A stretch of 64,000 bases of DNA, from NCBI RefSeq assembly GCF_046719765.1, contig NZ_JABEBY010000012.1, forward strand, positions 43,443 through 107,442. The letters are read 5' to 3'. Position numbers and translations under genes: made by a program. Position 1 is the stretch's first letter. Every line of letters starts with the position of its first letter. The notes beneath the pieces are model-generated. The model searched no databases and had not been told where the DNA came from. It saw only the letters and a program-made list of their open reading frames with translations. Of this stretch, positions 1-7,631 are shown in pieces. This stretch comes from Halonotius sp046719765. Lineage in GTDB: Archaea; Halobacteriota; Halobacteria; Halobacteriales; Haloferacaceae.

Positions 1-386
1 ACGATTCCCGACTCGGATCGCGGCTCGGCGAGCGCCCAGCCGGCCTTTTCGGCCGCCGCGGTGACGCGAACGTACTCCCAGCAAAACAGTGTCGACACCC
101 GCATATCCTCATCACTCGCGCCGATGTAGACATGCCGGGGTGTCTCCGTCGTCTCACAGATCTCTTCGAGGGCGAACCACTTGTCGCGACCCGCCATGTC
201 GAAATCCTGGCGTAGCCCATAGTCGGCGACGACCTGCTGGATTCGCTCGGTGTCGCCGTCAACGATTCCGATCGATCGGCTCCACGTTTCGGCGTCCGCA
301 AACACCGCGCTCGGATCGTCGAGCCGCTCGATCGCCGACAGCGAAAAGGCGAGCGTGACCCGCGCTGTCTCGCTGTCGTCTGACAT
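1..386 (-). CDS. Conserved haloarchaeal protein, 3' end outside window (DUF7124-like)
   Basis: The start codon is at 386 on the minus strand and the frame stays open to base 1, so about 128 N-terminal residues are visible and the C-terminus lies outside. The protein begins MSDDSETARVTLAFSLSAIE and has an acidic haloarchaeal composition, with no membrane segment or catalytic motif that I recognise. The pattern (a beta-strand, then 'DDPSAVFADAETWS') recalls the haloarchaeal DUF7124 family; that name is from memory. It is 5 bases upstream of the end of the Nif3-like gene on the same strand, so its transcript order is Nif3-like gene first only if reading from 1153 leftwards, consistent with a two-gene unit. 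Confidence 0.7.
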   Translation of the reverse strand, partial: MSDDSETARVTLAFSLSAIERLDDPSAVFADAETWSRSIGIVDGDTERIQQVVADYGLRQDFDMAGRDKWFALEEICETTETPRHVYIGASDEDMRVSTLFCWEYVRVTAAAEKAGWALAEPRSESGI

Positions 387-391
387 CGCTC

Positions 392-1153
392 TTAGAGCCC
401 CGTCGGGTGGCTGTGATAGCTTGTCGAGAGCCCCCAGTCGTCGGCGAGTGCTTGGAGGCGTTGGACACCCCCGGTTTCGGTCGCGTAGTGGCCGGCCAAG
501 ACGACGTTCAGCCCGGCCTCACGCGCGCGGTGGTAGACCTGCTGTTTGCCCTCGCCGGTGATCAGCGTGTCCGCGCCGATCTCGCGGGCCTCATCCAGCC
601 AGTCTGTCCCGCTGCCGGTGACGATAGCGACCTGCTCGATATCCTCTGGCCCGAAATCGAGTACCTGTACGTCGTCGGCTTCGAGCTCCGCGTCGAGCGT
701 TGCCGTCAATTCGCCGCGCGTCAACGATGCCGGCGCGGTGCCCTGCTGGCCGACAGTCACCGGCCCCATCGTTCCAAAGGGTTCGGTGTCGGTGAGGCCA
801 AGCTGATCGGCGAGGACGGCCGCGTTGCCAAGCGTCTGGTGGCCGTCAAGCGGGAGATGGGAGACGTACAGCGCGATGTCGTTGTCAATGAGGGCGGCGA
901 TCCGGTCGTATTGGCGGTCGGTGACGCGCTCGATCCCGCCCCACGAGAGCCCGTGGTGGGTGATCAGCACATCCGCATCGCTGTCGGCGGCTGCGCCGAT
1001 GGTTGCGGTGGCGGCGTCGACAGCGAAGGCCGCGTGCTCGATGGTGGCTTCAGGGGGGCCGACCTGCAGCCCGTTTGCGCTGGCGTCGACATCGTTGTAG
1101 GCGTCGGTGTCGAGACGGTCATCAAGCCGGCTGACGAAATCGGTGAGTTTCAT
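392..1153 (-). CDS. Nif3-like dinuclear metal centre protein (GTP cyclohydrolase I type 2 / NIF3 family)
   Basis: A 253-residue protein starting MKLTDFVSRLDDRLDTDAYN. The N-terminal part has the NIF3 pattern 'NGLQVG' and the metal-binding 'DVLITHHGLSWGG'. A second metal-binding stretch near the C-terminus reads 'VVLAGHYATETGGVQ'. Family members form toroidal hexamers with a two-metal site; their cellular reaction is not settled, so the GTP cyclohydrolase name should be treated with care. An in-frame upstream extension is possible, but it is proline/serine/arginine-rich and overlaps the S8e gene. The ATG at 1153 is therefore preferred. The length is normal for the compact archaeal form. Confidence 0.9.
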   Translation of the reverse strand: MKLTDFVSRLDDRLDTDAYNDVDASANGLQVGPPEATIEHAAFAVDAATATIGAAADSDADVLITHHGLSWGGIERVTDRQYDRIAALIDNDIALYVSHLPLDGHQTLGNAAVLADQLGLTDTEPFGTMGPVTVGQQGTAPASLTRGELTATLDAELEADDVQVLDFGPEDIEQVAIVTGSGTDWLDEAREIGADTLITGEGKQQVYHRAREAGLNVVLAGHYATETGGVQRLQALADDWGLSTSYHSHPTGL

Positions 1154-1208
1154 ACCAGGGGTTCTGTGGGGATCGGTTTGTAAGCGACGAAAAAGCGGAT
1201 GAGGTTCG

Positions 1209-1580
1209 TTACTCCAGCGCGACGGCGTTGACCTGGCCGACCTGGCCGGGTCGGGAGGTGACGCGGGCTTGGCCTTCGCTGGTCTCGATGATCGCGCCCT
1301 TGGTGATGATGTTTCGGCGGGCGTAGTTGACGTTTGCGGGGTTTTCGACGACATCCTCGATCTCGACCTCGGTCGTCTCGCCGCCGTCGGCGAGCTGGGC
1401 GACGTTTGTCGACAGCGCTCGAAGTTTGTCTTCGGTGCCGCGGGAGTCGATGATCTGGAACCGCGGCTCGCCGACGGTCGTTTCGGCGGGTTCGCGTCCG
1501 AGTTCGTGTCGCTTCTTCTTGCTGGCGTGTTTGAGCCGGCCGCCGGTGCGTTTCCGCGCCGAGCGTCCCTGATCTTTCAT
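1209..1580 (-). CDS. rps8e: 30S ribosomal protein S8e
   Basis: A 123-residue protein starting MKDQGRSARKRTGGRLK. The basic, arginine/lysine-rich N-terminus followed by 'KKKRHELGREPAETTVG' and the C-terminal beta-rich 'GAIIETSEGQARVTSRPGQ' are the hallmarks of archaeal/eukaryotic S8e, a small-subunit protein absent from bacteria. The start at 1580 places the family's conserved N-terminus at residue 1; a longer reading adds only MVLVG. It is divergent from the DUF2240 gene, with an 89-base promoter-bearing gap (1581-1669). Confidence 0.97.
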   Translation of the reverse strand: MKDQGRSARKRTGGRLKHASKKKRHELGREPAETTVGEPRFQIIDSRGTEDKLRALSTNVAQLADGGETTEVEIEDVVENPANVNYARRNIITKGAIIETSEGQARVTSRPGQVGQVNAVALE

Positions 1581-1669
1581 ACCCACCAGAACCACCAGCA
1601 GCTACTTGAATCGCTCGGAACGCCCCGGAAGTCGCAACTGTTAGGTTGCCCTCGTTGTCTCCCTCTCCT

Positions 1670-2125
1670 ATGAGCCTGAAGGTCGCCGTCGCCGTCCCCT
1701 TCCGCCAGCAGGGCACCGACCGGCTGGGCGAAGGGGCGTTTGTCGTCGCGCTCTCGCTCGACAGAGAGTGGTTCTCGCCGGATCAGGCCAAGCGGCTGGT
1801 CGATGTGGCGGTCGGCCGCGGCCTCCTGGAGAAGGCTGATGGTGACCTCGTGGCGGCCTTCGACCTCGATGCCGTCGACATTCCATCGAACTACACGCCT
1901 GACACTGACATCCTCCGCGAACAGTCGACCTTCGAGCAGCTGTTAGATCGGATGACCGACGCCGGGATGGAAAAACAGGCGGCCGTCGCCGCCGCCAACG
2001 AAACCCAGCGACGACTCGGGATCACCCTGGAGGCGGCGGCCGTCCTCGTTGCCACCCGTGAAGGCATCGCTGTCGACACCGCAGCCGATGCGGTTCGGGG
2101 GGAGCTGGCCGGCGACGGCGAGTGA
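1670..2125 (+). CDS. DUF2240 family protein
   Basis: A 151-residue protein starting MSLKVAVAVPFRQQG. The opening 'VAVPFRQQGTDRLGEGAFVVALSLDREWFSP' is the signature of archaeal DUF2240, which has a helical, possibly winged-helix-like front and a helical tail ('QAAVAAANETQRRLGITLEAAAVLVA'). No function is established. The start at 1670 is preferred over one eight codons upstream because it matches the family N-terminus and sits close behind the intergenic promoter region shared with S8e. It is followed 54 bases later by another uncharacterised gene on the same strand, suggesting one transcript. Confidence 0.9.
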   Translation: MSLKVAVAVPFRQQGTDRLGEGAFVVALSLDREWFSPDQAKRLVDVAVGRGLLEKADGDLVAAFDLDAVDIPSNYTPDTDILREQSTFEQLLDRMTDAGMEKQAAVAAANETQRRLGITLEAAAVLVATREGIAVDTAADAVRGELAGDGE

Positions 2126-2179
2126 GCGATCGGCTGGCAAACACGAACCGATTTGCGTCTGGGAACCGGGAACCAAGGT

Positions 2180-2644
2180 ATGGTACAGGATCGACTCAGC
2201 GATGGGAAACGGATCGCCCAGCTGCTGGCCAGCGAACTCACCGGCGATCAGGCCGCCCTCGCCCACGTCGTTGTCGCCGACGCCGACCCTGATGTCGAGC
2301 CGACCGCCGATGGCGCGTTCGCCTATCGGGTGGTTCACGTCGCCGACAGCGACGCCCTCACGACCGACGACCGCGGCCGACCGACGCTTGCCGCCGACTC
2401 CGCAGGCGATGTCGACGCAGCGACGACCGAGATCGCCACCGTCTCCGTCCGGCCCGACCGCGCCCATGTGACATTTTCTGTCGCGTCGGCTCGCGCTGTC
2501 GAGGCCGCCGCCGAGACGGACGTTCGGACGCGTTCGACAGACACAGACGCCGCCACGCTCCTCGTCACAGACGGCGTCGAGGCAAAGCGCGTCCTGCCGG
2601 TCTTCGAGGCCGTTGTCGACGAGCTACCGGTGGCCACCGCGTAA
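2180..2644 (+). CDS. Conserved haloarchaeal protein of unknown function
   Basis: A 154-residue acidic protein starting MVQDRLSDGKRIAQLLASEL. It has no signal peptide, membrane segment or recognisable catalytic motif. It appears to be alpha/beta, with an aspartate-rich middle (about residues 30-75) and a C-terminal helix 'KRVLPVFEAVVDELP'. The ATG at 2180 is preferred over one nine codons upstream because the upstream residues look like non-coding sequence. It follows the DUF2240 gene at short distance on the same strand. I do not recognise a function. Confidence 0.8.
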   Translation: MVQDRLSDGKRIAQLLASELTGDQAALAHVVVADADPDVEPTADGAFAYRVVHVADSDALTTDDRGRPTLAADSAGDVDAATTEIATVSVRPDRAHVTFSVASARAVEAAAETDVRTRSTDTDAATLLVTDGVEAKRVLPVFEAVVDELPVATA

Positions 2645-2739
2645 GGTCGACGGCTGTGCGCGTTTCGCCCCCAACCGCAGCACATACAAGATCGATGCGT
2701 CGCATCGATAGCGCAGTGGCTTGCCCACGAGTGTGAGTT

Positions 2740-2964
2740 ATGACACGATACATTCGCACCGACGAGGACGGTCGTATCACCGAGGTTCGCGCAGAACAAC
2801 CGGACGGCGACGACTGGATCGAGATCAGCGAGCTAGCGTATCTCAGCGATGCCGCTCCAGACGGCCACAAGGCGATCCGCTACTACAAGCCGGAAGCCGC
2901 CGAGCCAGAGGATGGCTGGGGGATCGAATCCGAGACCATTGGCAAGGTATTCGTTGACGCCTAG
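2740..2964 (+). CDS. Small acidic conserved-type protein, unknown function
   Basis: A 74-residue protein starting MTRYIRTDEDGRITEVRAEQ and ending 'IGKVFVDA'. Codon third positions and the acidic composition match the neighbours, and 'RYYKPEAAEPEDGWGIES' looks like genuine protein. There is no metal-binding or membrane motif. It lies 95 bases after the preceding gene. The stretch behind it (2965-3170) holds no gene that I can support. Confidence 0.65.
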   Translation: MTRYIRTDEDGRITEVRAEQPDGDDWIEISELAYLSDAAPDGHKAIRYYKPEAAEPEDGWGIESETIGKVFVDA

Positions 2965-3170
2965 CGGCGGTGCTGGGTGTTTCGGACGCGTCTGTTCACC
3001 GGATGAAATCGCCCGGAAATGGATTATGGTTCCCTCGGCGGTGCCGATGGTGGGTCGTCCCTCGGGCGCGGAGGACGACACTCGAAGTAATACTAAACGA
3101 ATATATAGTTCTCGTCGACCACGACACAAATTGCCACCGTTGACCCCGCTCGCCACACCGCTAGCGTCGC

Positions 3171-3830
3171 TCAGAAGGCGGCGAGACGCCCTGCAAGGTC
3201 GGTCGCAAGCCGATCACGCTCGATGTAGGCATCCGCACGCGGATCCTTCCCGGGGCCACCATCAAACACCACCTGGATGGTATGGATACCGGCCGCATCG
3301 GCACCGGAGATATCTTCGTCGGGTGTATCGCCGATAAAGACCGTCTCCTCGGGGGCTGTGCCAAGCGCGGTCAACAGCGCGTCGAAGGCGGCGGCGTCAG
3401 GTTTGCCAGCAGCGAGTTCGCCGGTCACCAGTGTCGTATCGAACAGCGGTTCCCAGCCGAGATACTCGATCTTCGACCGCTGGGCACGAACCGGGCCGTT
3501 CGTCAGGAGACCGACGCGGTAGTCGGCACGCAGCTCTCGCAGCAGCTGTTCGGCATCGGGGATCGGCACGAGGGCGGTGGTGACAGCTTCGCGGTAGGCC
3601 GTCGCTAGCTGGTCGGGGTCAGTGTCGGTGGTGTCGTCGTCGAGCAGTTCGGCGAAGATCGGCGCGCGGCTCTCGGTTGTGAGATGGTTCCGGTGGGCCT
3701 GGATGTACTCGCTGCGGGAGATCGGTGGGGCATCGGCCTGGTCGACAGCCTCCGCCAGAAGGGTTTCCCGGTCGCGGTCGGGAACGGCAAGCGTATAATC
3801 GAGGTCGAAGGCGACCCCGCGTATCGACAT
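3171..3830 (-). CDS. HAD superfamily hydrolase
   Basis: A 219-residue protein starting MSIRGVAFDLDYTLAVPDRD. HAD motif I is 'FDLDYTL' (residues 8-14), motif II 'LLTNGP', motif III the lysine in 'GELAAGKPD', and motif IV 'VFIGDTPDEDISGADAAG'. This is a complete phosphatase-type active site with a helical cap between motifs I and II. Substrate cannot be read from the sequence; phosphoglycolate-like or other small phosphate esters are typical of the group. The ATG at 3830 puts motif I at the usual distance from the N-terminus; the longer frame upstream is antisense to the NurA gene. Confidence 0.93.
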   Translation of the reverse strand: MSIRGVAFDLDYTLAVPDRDRETLLAEAVDQADAPPISRSEYIQAHRNHLTTESRAPIFAELLDDDTTDTDPDQLATAYREAVTTALVPIPDAEQLLRELRADYRVGLLTNGPVRAQRSKIEYLGWEPLFDTTLVTGELAAGKPDAAAFDALLTALGTAPEETVFIGDTPDEDISGADAAGIHTIQVVFDGGPGKDPRADAYIERDRLATDLAGRLAAF

Positions 3831-3917
3831 AGATGACCATTCAGGCTCCAGCGGTATGAGGCTAGCGACACCGCGGGCACCACGGTTCTTTTTACGATCG
3901 GTGCCTCCGGTAGGGGT

Positions 3918-5201
3918 ATGACACTCGATCCGATCCACGTTGACGCCATCGCCCGGCTTGCGGGATCGGTCGCCGACTCGGTCGACGACAGCGATCATGA
4001 CGACTTCGCCGAGACCGTCTGGGCGGAGTGGCTTGATCCACTGACCGACGGTCGTGGCCGCACTGTCGTCGAACCGCTCGGCGAGCAAGCGCGTGCCCGT
4101 GTCGATATCGACGATATCGCACTGGCGGAGCGACCGTTTCCGACCGTCCACGGCATCGACTCGGGGACGATCAACCCCACCTCGTTCAAAAATGGGGTCG
4201 TCCTCGATCTTGCCCACGCCGCGATGGCGGTCGATCCCTCCGAGCTCTCAGTCCATCGCGCCCGGACGATCGTGGCGACGGTGCACGCCACCGATCGCAC
4301 CCGGTCGCTGGAGACTGATTGGGTGCGCCACGACGAGGGCCACAGCCAACACCGCGTCATCAGCTCGCCGCCGGTCAACCGGTACGCCGAGGCCGTCGTC
4401 CACGCGCTGTCGCTGTATCTCGCGGAGGGCCACCACGCCCGCGAGCACGCCCACACGGTCGAGGATCTACTCCTGCTTGATGGGCCACTCTATCCGAAGG
4501 AGATCCTGACATGGCGGGATCGCAACCCCGAACTCGACGCGCTGACCTACGAGGCGCGGCCGACGAATGTTCTCGAAAACTACGTCCGGCTGGTCGAACG
4601 CTTCGTTGAGGAGGAGACGCCGATCGCCGGCTTCGTGAAAAACCCCTCGGCGCGGGTGATCACCGGCGCGCTCGCCGACAGCGACACCGGCTTCGACGCG
4701 CCGTGGCCCGACGACACCGGCTTTTTTACGCGACTGCTTGAACAGCAGTCCGACGACGGCGACACCGGAGCCGGTGTCGCGGCCGCACCGGGTGAAAATC
4801 GCCGCACCGACGAACTCACCGTCACCTCGTGGTTCATCTCTCGTGGGGGGCCGGATGGCGCGATGGCGGCCGACGGCGACGCGCTTGGCGTCGATCGCAA
4901 GCTCGATCCCGACTGTTATGAGGTCACGTTTTTCGTCATCTACGATCCGCGAAACGACCTCTGCTACAAGGTCGAAGCCCCGTATGCGATCACCCGCGAT
5001 CCGGCCATGCGCGAGCAACTCCAAACGCAGATTCTCTCGGAGGTCGCCGCCGAACGCGGGCCGCCACGGGCGGTCGACAAAGCCGACGAACTCGCCAAGA
5101 TCAGCGCGGCCGAAAAGGCGGCCCTCCGCCGAAAGTTCGAGGGTGAACTCCACAGTGAGCGACAGAAAACCTACGACGTGATTCGCTGGGAGGACGGCTA
5201 A
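3918..5201 (+). CDS. nurA: NurA-type 5'-3' DNA nuclease
   Basis: A 427-residue protein starting MTLDPIHVDAIARLAG. The NurA fold is indicated by 'HGIDSGT' (about residues 78-84), which carries the first metal-binding aspartate, then 'LLLLDGPLYP' with a second acidic position, and 'FVKNPSARVI', a conserved NurA element. Archaeal NurA works with the HerA helicase in processing double-strand break ends; herA, mre11 and rad50 are not in this window. The product has a haloarchaeal acidic insert around residues 275-295 ('DDGDTGAGVAAAPGE'). Its stop overlaps by four bases with the stop of the opposite-strand gene. Confidence 0.88.
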   Translation: MTLDPIHVDAIARLAGSVADSVDDSDHDDFAETVWAEWLDPLTDGRGRTVVEPLGEQARARVDIDDIALAERPFPTVHGIDSGTINPTSFKNGVVLDLAHAAMAVDPSELSVHRARTIVATVHATDRTRSLETDWVRHDEGHSQHRVISSPPVNRYAEAVVHALSLYLAEGHHAREHAHTVEDLLLLDGPLYPKEILTWRDRNPELDALTYEARPTNVLENYVRLVERFVEEETPIAGFVKNPSARVITGALADSDTGFDAPWPDDTGFFTRLLEQQSDDGDTGAGVAAAPGENRRTDELTVTSWFISRGGPDGAMAADGDALGVDRKLDPDCYEVTFFVIYDPRNDLCYKVEAPYAITRDPAMREQLQTQILSEVAAERGPPRAVDKADELAKISAAEKAALRRKFEGELHSERQKTYDVIRWEDG

Positions 5202-5536
5202 GCGGTCGGTTCGGCTGATTCGACCTCGACATCGACGGTGTCGCTGTCGACGCCGATGCGGACAAACTGCGTGACGACGTGTTCCTTGGCTGCCTCGACG
5301 GCCTGTTTTTTTGTCTCGAAGCCCTGCGGCATCGGCGACTCGAAGGCGATGCGCACCTCCTCGCCGTCGACCTCGATCGGCGAGCCGCCGCTTTCGACCG
5401 CATAGAAGGAATCACAAACCCAGACGTAGGGGGCGTCCGCGTCGGGGGTGCCCTTGTAGCTCGGTGGCTCCTCGCCGCGCTCGAAGACCGTGCCCGTGAG
5501 ATCCGTCCCGCCGCCGTGACCGCGCACGAGTAGCAT
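5198..5536 (-). CDS. Conserved haloarchaeal protein (DUF7113-like)
   Basis: A 112-residue acidic protein starting MLLVRGHGGGTDLTGTVFER. It has an alternating beta-strand pattern and a terminal helix 'KKQAVEAAKEHVVTQFVRIG'. I associate the pattern with haloarchaeal DUF7113, from memory; no function is known. A longer reading (18 residues more) exists, but the ATG at 5536 gives the tidier N-terminus. The gene is convergent with nurA, and the two stop codons overlap. Confidence 0.75.
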   Translation of the reverse strand: MLLVRGHGGGTDLTGTVFERGEEPPSYKGTPDADAPYVWVCDSFYAVESGGSPIEVDGEEVRIAFESPMPQGFETKKQAVEAAKEHVVTQFVRIGVDSDTVDVEVESAEPTA

Positions 5537-5598
5537 ACGCGGTGGTAGGGGCTCAACTGTAAAAAGCAGGCCGTCGGCGACTGTGTTCACACCGGCCG

Positions 5599-6555
5599 CT
5601 ACACCGTCGCGTCGAGATGCGCCAGCAACTCCTCGGCCGTCTCCTCGGGCCGCTCATGCAGCACCCAATGCGTCGCCGACGGAAACGTCACCAACCGCCC
5701 ATCGTCGCAGTAGTCCAGACTCTCCTCGGCCATCGTCGATTCCAGAAACTCGTCTTGCTGGCCCCACATAACGAGCGTCGGCACCGACACCTGTTGCTGT
5801 GGCGGTCGCGGTCGATACCGACCCATCGCCCGATACCAGTTGATCATCGCGGTCACCGCCCCCGGCTGTGTCCACGCCGCGCGGTATCGCCGGAGATCAG
5901 CCGCCGAGAACGTTCCGGGGCGACTGCTGTTCGTCAATCCCCGCGACAACACCCGACAGTTGTTGGCCGTCGAGATCGCCTCCGGCAGGGCCGGTACCTG
6001 AAACGCAAACATATACCAGCTTTTCCGCAGTTGCGAGAGACTGCGCCGAAGTGTGTCCTCCATCACCGTCGGATGCGGCACGTTGACCGCGGTCAGTGAC
6101 TTGACCCGGTCGGGATGGCTGAGCGCGAGCCACCACGCGACAACCGCCCCCCAGTCGTGGCCCGCGACCGCCGCGGTCTCCCGATCGGCGGCGTCGATGA
6201 GGCCGACCACGTCGGCGACCAGCTCCTCGATGTGGTAGCTGGCGACACCGTCGGGTTTGTCGCTGCGGTTGTAGCCGCGCTGGTCGGGAACAACGACGCG
6301 GTAGCCGGCCGCCGCCAGCGGCTCGATCTGGCGGTGCCAGCCGTCCCAAAACTCCGGAAACCCATGCAGTAAGATCACGAGTGGGCCATCCTCGGGGCCA
6401 GCCTGTCGTGTGTGGAGGCTGATCCCGTTTGTTTCGACGACGAGCGATTCGCCCGGCCGGTCGTCATCCGATTCGGTTGATCGATCGTCACCGGATTCGC
6501 CCGGCCGATCGTCAGCTGTGGCGGATGCTGCGTTCGGCGAGCCAGAAGCGTTCAT
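5599..6555 (-). CDS. Alpha/beta hydrolase, epoxide-hydrolase-like
   Basis: A 318-residue protein. After an acidic low-complexity N-terminus (about 40 residues, 'DDRPGESGDDRSTESDDDRP'), the alpha/beta-hydrolase core begins. 'LLHGFPEFWDGW' forms the oxyanion-hole HGFP motif, 'AGHDWGAVVAWW' carries the nucleophile aspartate (GHDWG), and 'SATHWVLHERPEE' carries the catalytic histidine. 'RGYNRSDKP' is also typical of soluble epoxide hydrolases and related haloalkane dehalogenases. The aspartate nucleophile fits an epoxide-hydrolase-type reaction; the natural substrate is unknown. The ATG at 6555 is chosen because further upstream codons overlap the next gene's end region. Confidence 0.88.
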   Translation of the reverse strand: MNASGSPNAASATADDRPGESGDDRSTESDDDRPGESLVVETNGISLHTRQAGPEDGPLVILLHGFPEFWDGWHRQIEPLAAAGYRVVVPDQRGYNRSDKPDGVASYHIEELVADVVGLIDAADRETAAVAGHDWGAVVAWWLALSHPDRVKSLTAVNVPHPTVMEDTLRRSLSQLRKSWYMFAFQVPALPEAISTANNCRVLSRGLTNSSRPGTFSAADLRRYRAAWTQPGAVTAMINWYRAMGRYRPRPPQQQVSVPTLVMWGQQDEFLESTMAEESLDYCDDGRLVTFPSATHWVLHERPEETAEELLAHLDATV

Positions 6556-6611
6556 ACGATACCAACGGGCTGGACGGCGTAATAGCTGCTGCCGACGGAC
6601 GGTCGGCGACC

Positions 6612-7100
6612 TCACTCCGAGTGCGGCGTCAACAGCTCCTCGGCGTCGAACTTCTGTTTCTCATAGAACCCTCGACCCTTCAGCCGCGGGATGGTGTGGG
6701 TGTGGAGCGTCTCGGCGTCAAGATCATACAGCAGCGGAAACACGTTTGTGCGCCGGTTGGCGACGGTGAACTCCTCGGTCGCAAACTCGATCAACGCCTC
6801 GTCGAATCCTGCCCGCGGGTAGACGATGTAGCCAAAGAGATTCTGGAAGGAGCCATCGGTTGGCGGCGAGGCCGATCCGACAAGCGTCCGGAAGGATTCG
6901 GTCGTTGTCTTTAGCGTCTCGGTGTCGAGATCGAGGTCGTCGTTGATCGTGATAAAGACCTTCGTCCGGCCGATCGTCGGATCCTCGTCTTCCTTATACC
7001 ACACCGGATCGAACGGGTTCGCTTCTTCCGGCGGCAGTGGGTCGTACTCGTGATCCAACACCTGCGTTTCGACGTGATCACGATACTCGTTGCTGTCCAT
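6612..7100 (-). CDS. Conserved protein of unknown function
   Basis: A 162-residue soluble acidic protein starting MDSNEYRDHVETQVLDHEYD. Hydrophobic strands ('RTKVFITINDDLDLD', 'NLFGYIVYPRAGF', 'TNVFPLLYDLDAE') suggest an alpha/beta fold. No catalytic or metal motif is evident. A TATA-like 'gtatatgtta' lies about 20 bases upstream of the start on this strand. It precedes the epoxide-hydrolase-like gene by 56 bases in the same direction, so the two may be co-transcribed. I do not recognise the family. Confidence 0.75.
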   Translation of the reverse strand: MDSNEYRDHVETQVLDHEYDPLPPEEANPFDPVWYKEDEDPTIGRTKVFITINDDLDLDTETLKTTTESFRTLVGSASPPTDGSFQNLFGYIVYPRAGFDEALIEFATEEFTVANRRTNVFPLLYDLDAETLHTHTIPRLKGRGFYEKQKFDAEELLTPHSE

Positions 7101-7194
7101 GTGACGTACTCTGCGGGTCGTTGTATATGTTATTCGGTATCCGAGTGTGGATCACCTGACCGTCCTCTCGTTTCCCGCGGCTCAGACGGCGTCT

Positions 7195-7539
7195 TCAGGC
7201 AGCCGCTCGCATCGACCAGACAGCCAAGGCCCCGAGAATGACCGCGGGGATCAGCGGCAACACCAGAAACGTCGCAAAAAACGGAAGCCCGGCGGCCGCA
7301 GGCACGGCCGGCCGGAGGTAGATCACGCCCGGGATCACCAGAAAACAGCCGACGACGCCGGCGACGAGCAGCCACCCCTGTTGACCGAACCCCTCGTCGG
7401 CAGCGTCGTTGTCGGTCGAAGCTCCGGCGGCGATGTCGGCGTCACCACCCGCAGCGGCATCATCGCTGTCGAGACCGCCGGGCTCGTGGACGTAGTTGTC
7501 GTCACCCGTACCCTCGCTTTTTGTTCGGTCGGAACTCAC
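7195..7539 (-). CDS. Small membrane protein with two transmembrane segments
   Basis: About 114 residues, read from a GTG at 7539 (VSSDRTKSEGTG...). An acidic, disordered N-terminal half ('DDAAAGGDADIAAGASTD') is followed by two hydrophobic segments: 'GWLLVAGVVGCFLVIPGVIY' and 'PFFATFLVLPLIPAVILGAL'. It ends 'WSMRAAA'. The GTG is preferred to an upstream ATG because the extra residues are arginine-rich and unlike the rest. It is divergent from ilvD with a 92-base gap. Function unknown. Confidence 0.7.
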   Translation of the reverse strand: MSSDRTKSEGTGDDNYVHEPGGLDSDDAAAGGDADIAAGASTDNDAADEGFGQQGWLLVAGVVGCFLVIPGVIYLRPAVPAAAGLPFFATFLVLPLIPAVILGALAVWSMRAAA

Positions 7540-7631
7540 TGGTAACAGTTCCCGCTGGCGTGGCAAAGCACTCACGGTTCGAAGACACCGCATGCGAGCA
7601 GTTTTAACGCATCCGGTGGCTACGAGAGCAC

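Noticed and set aside
2965..3170. AT-rich patch 'aatactaaacgaatatatag' as a promoter
   Set aside because: No gene starts downstream on the plus strand, and the flanking minus gene ends there; nothing supports a transcript.
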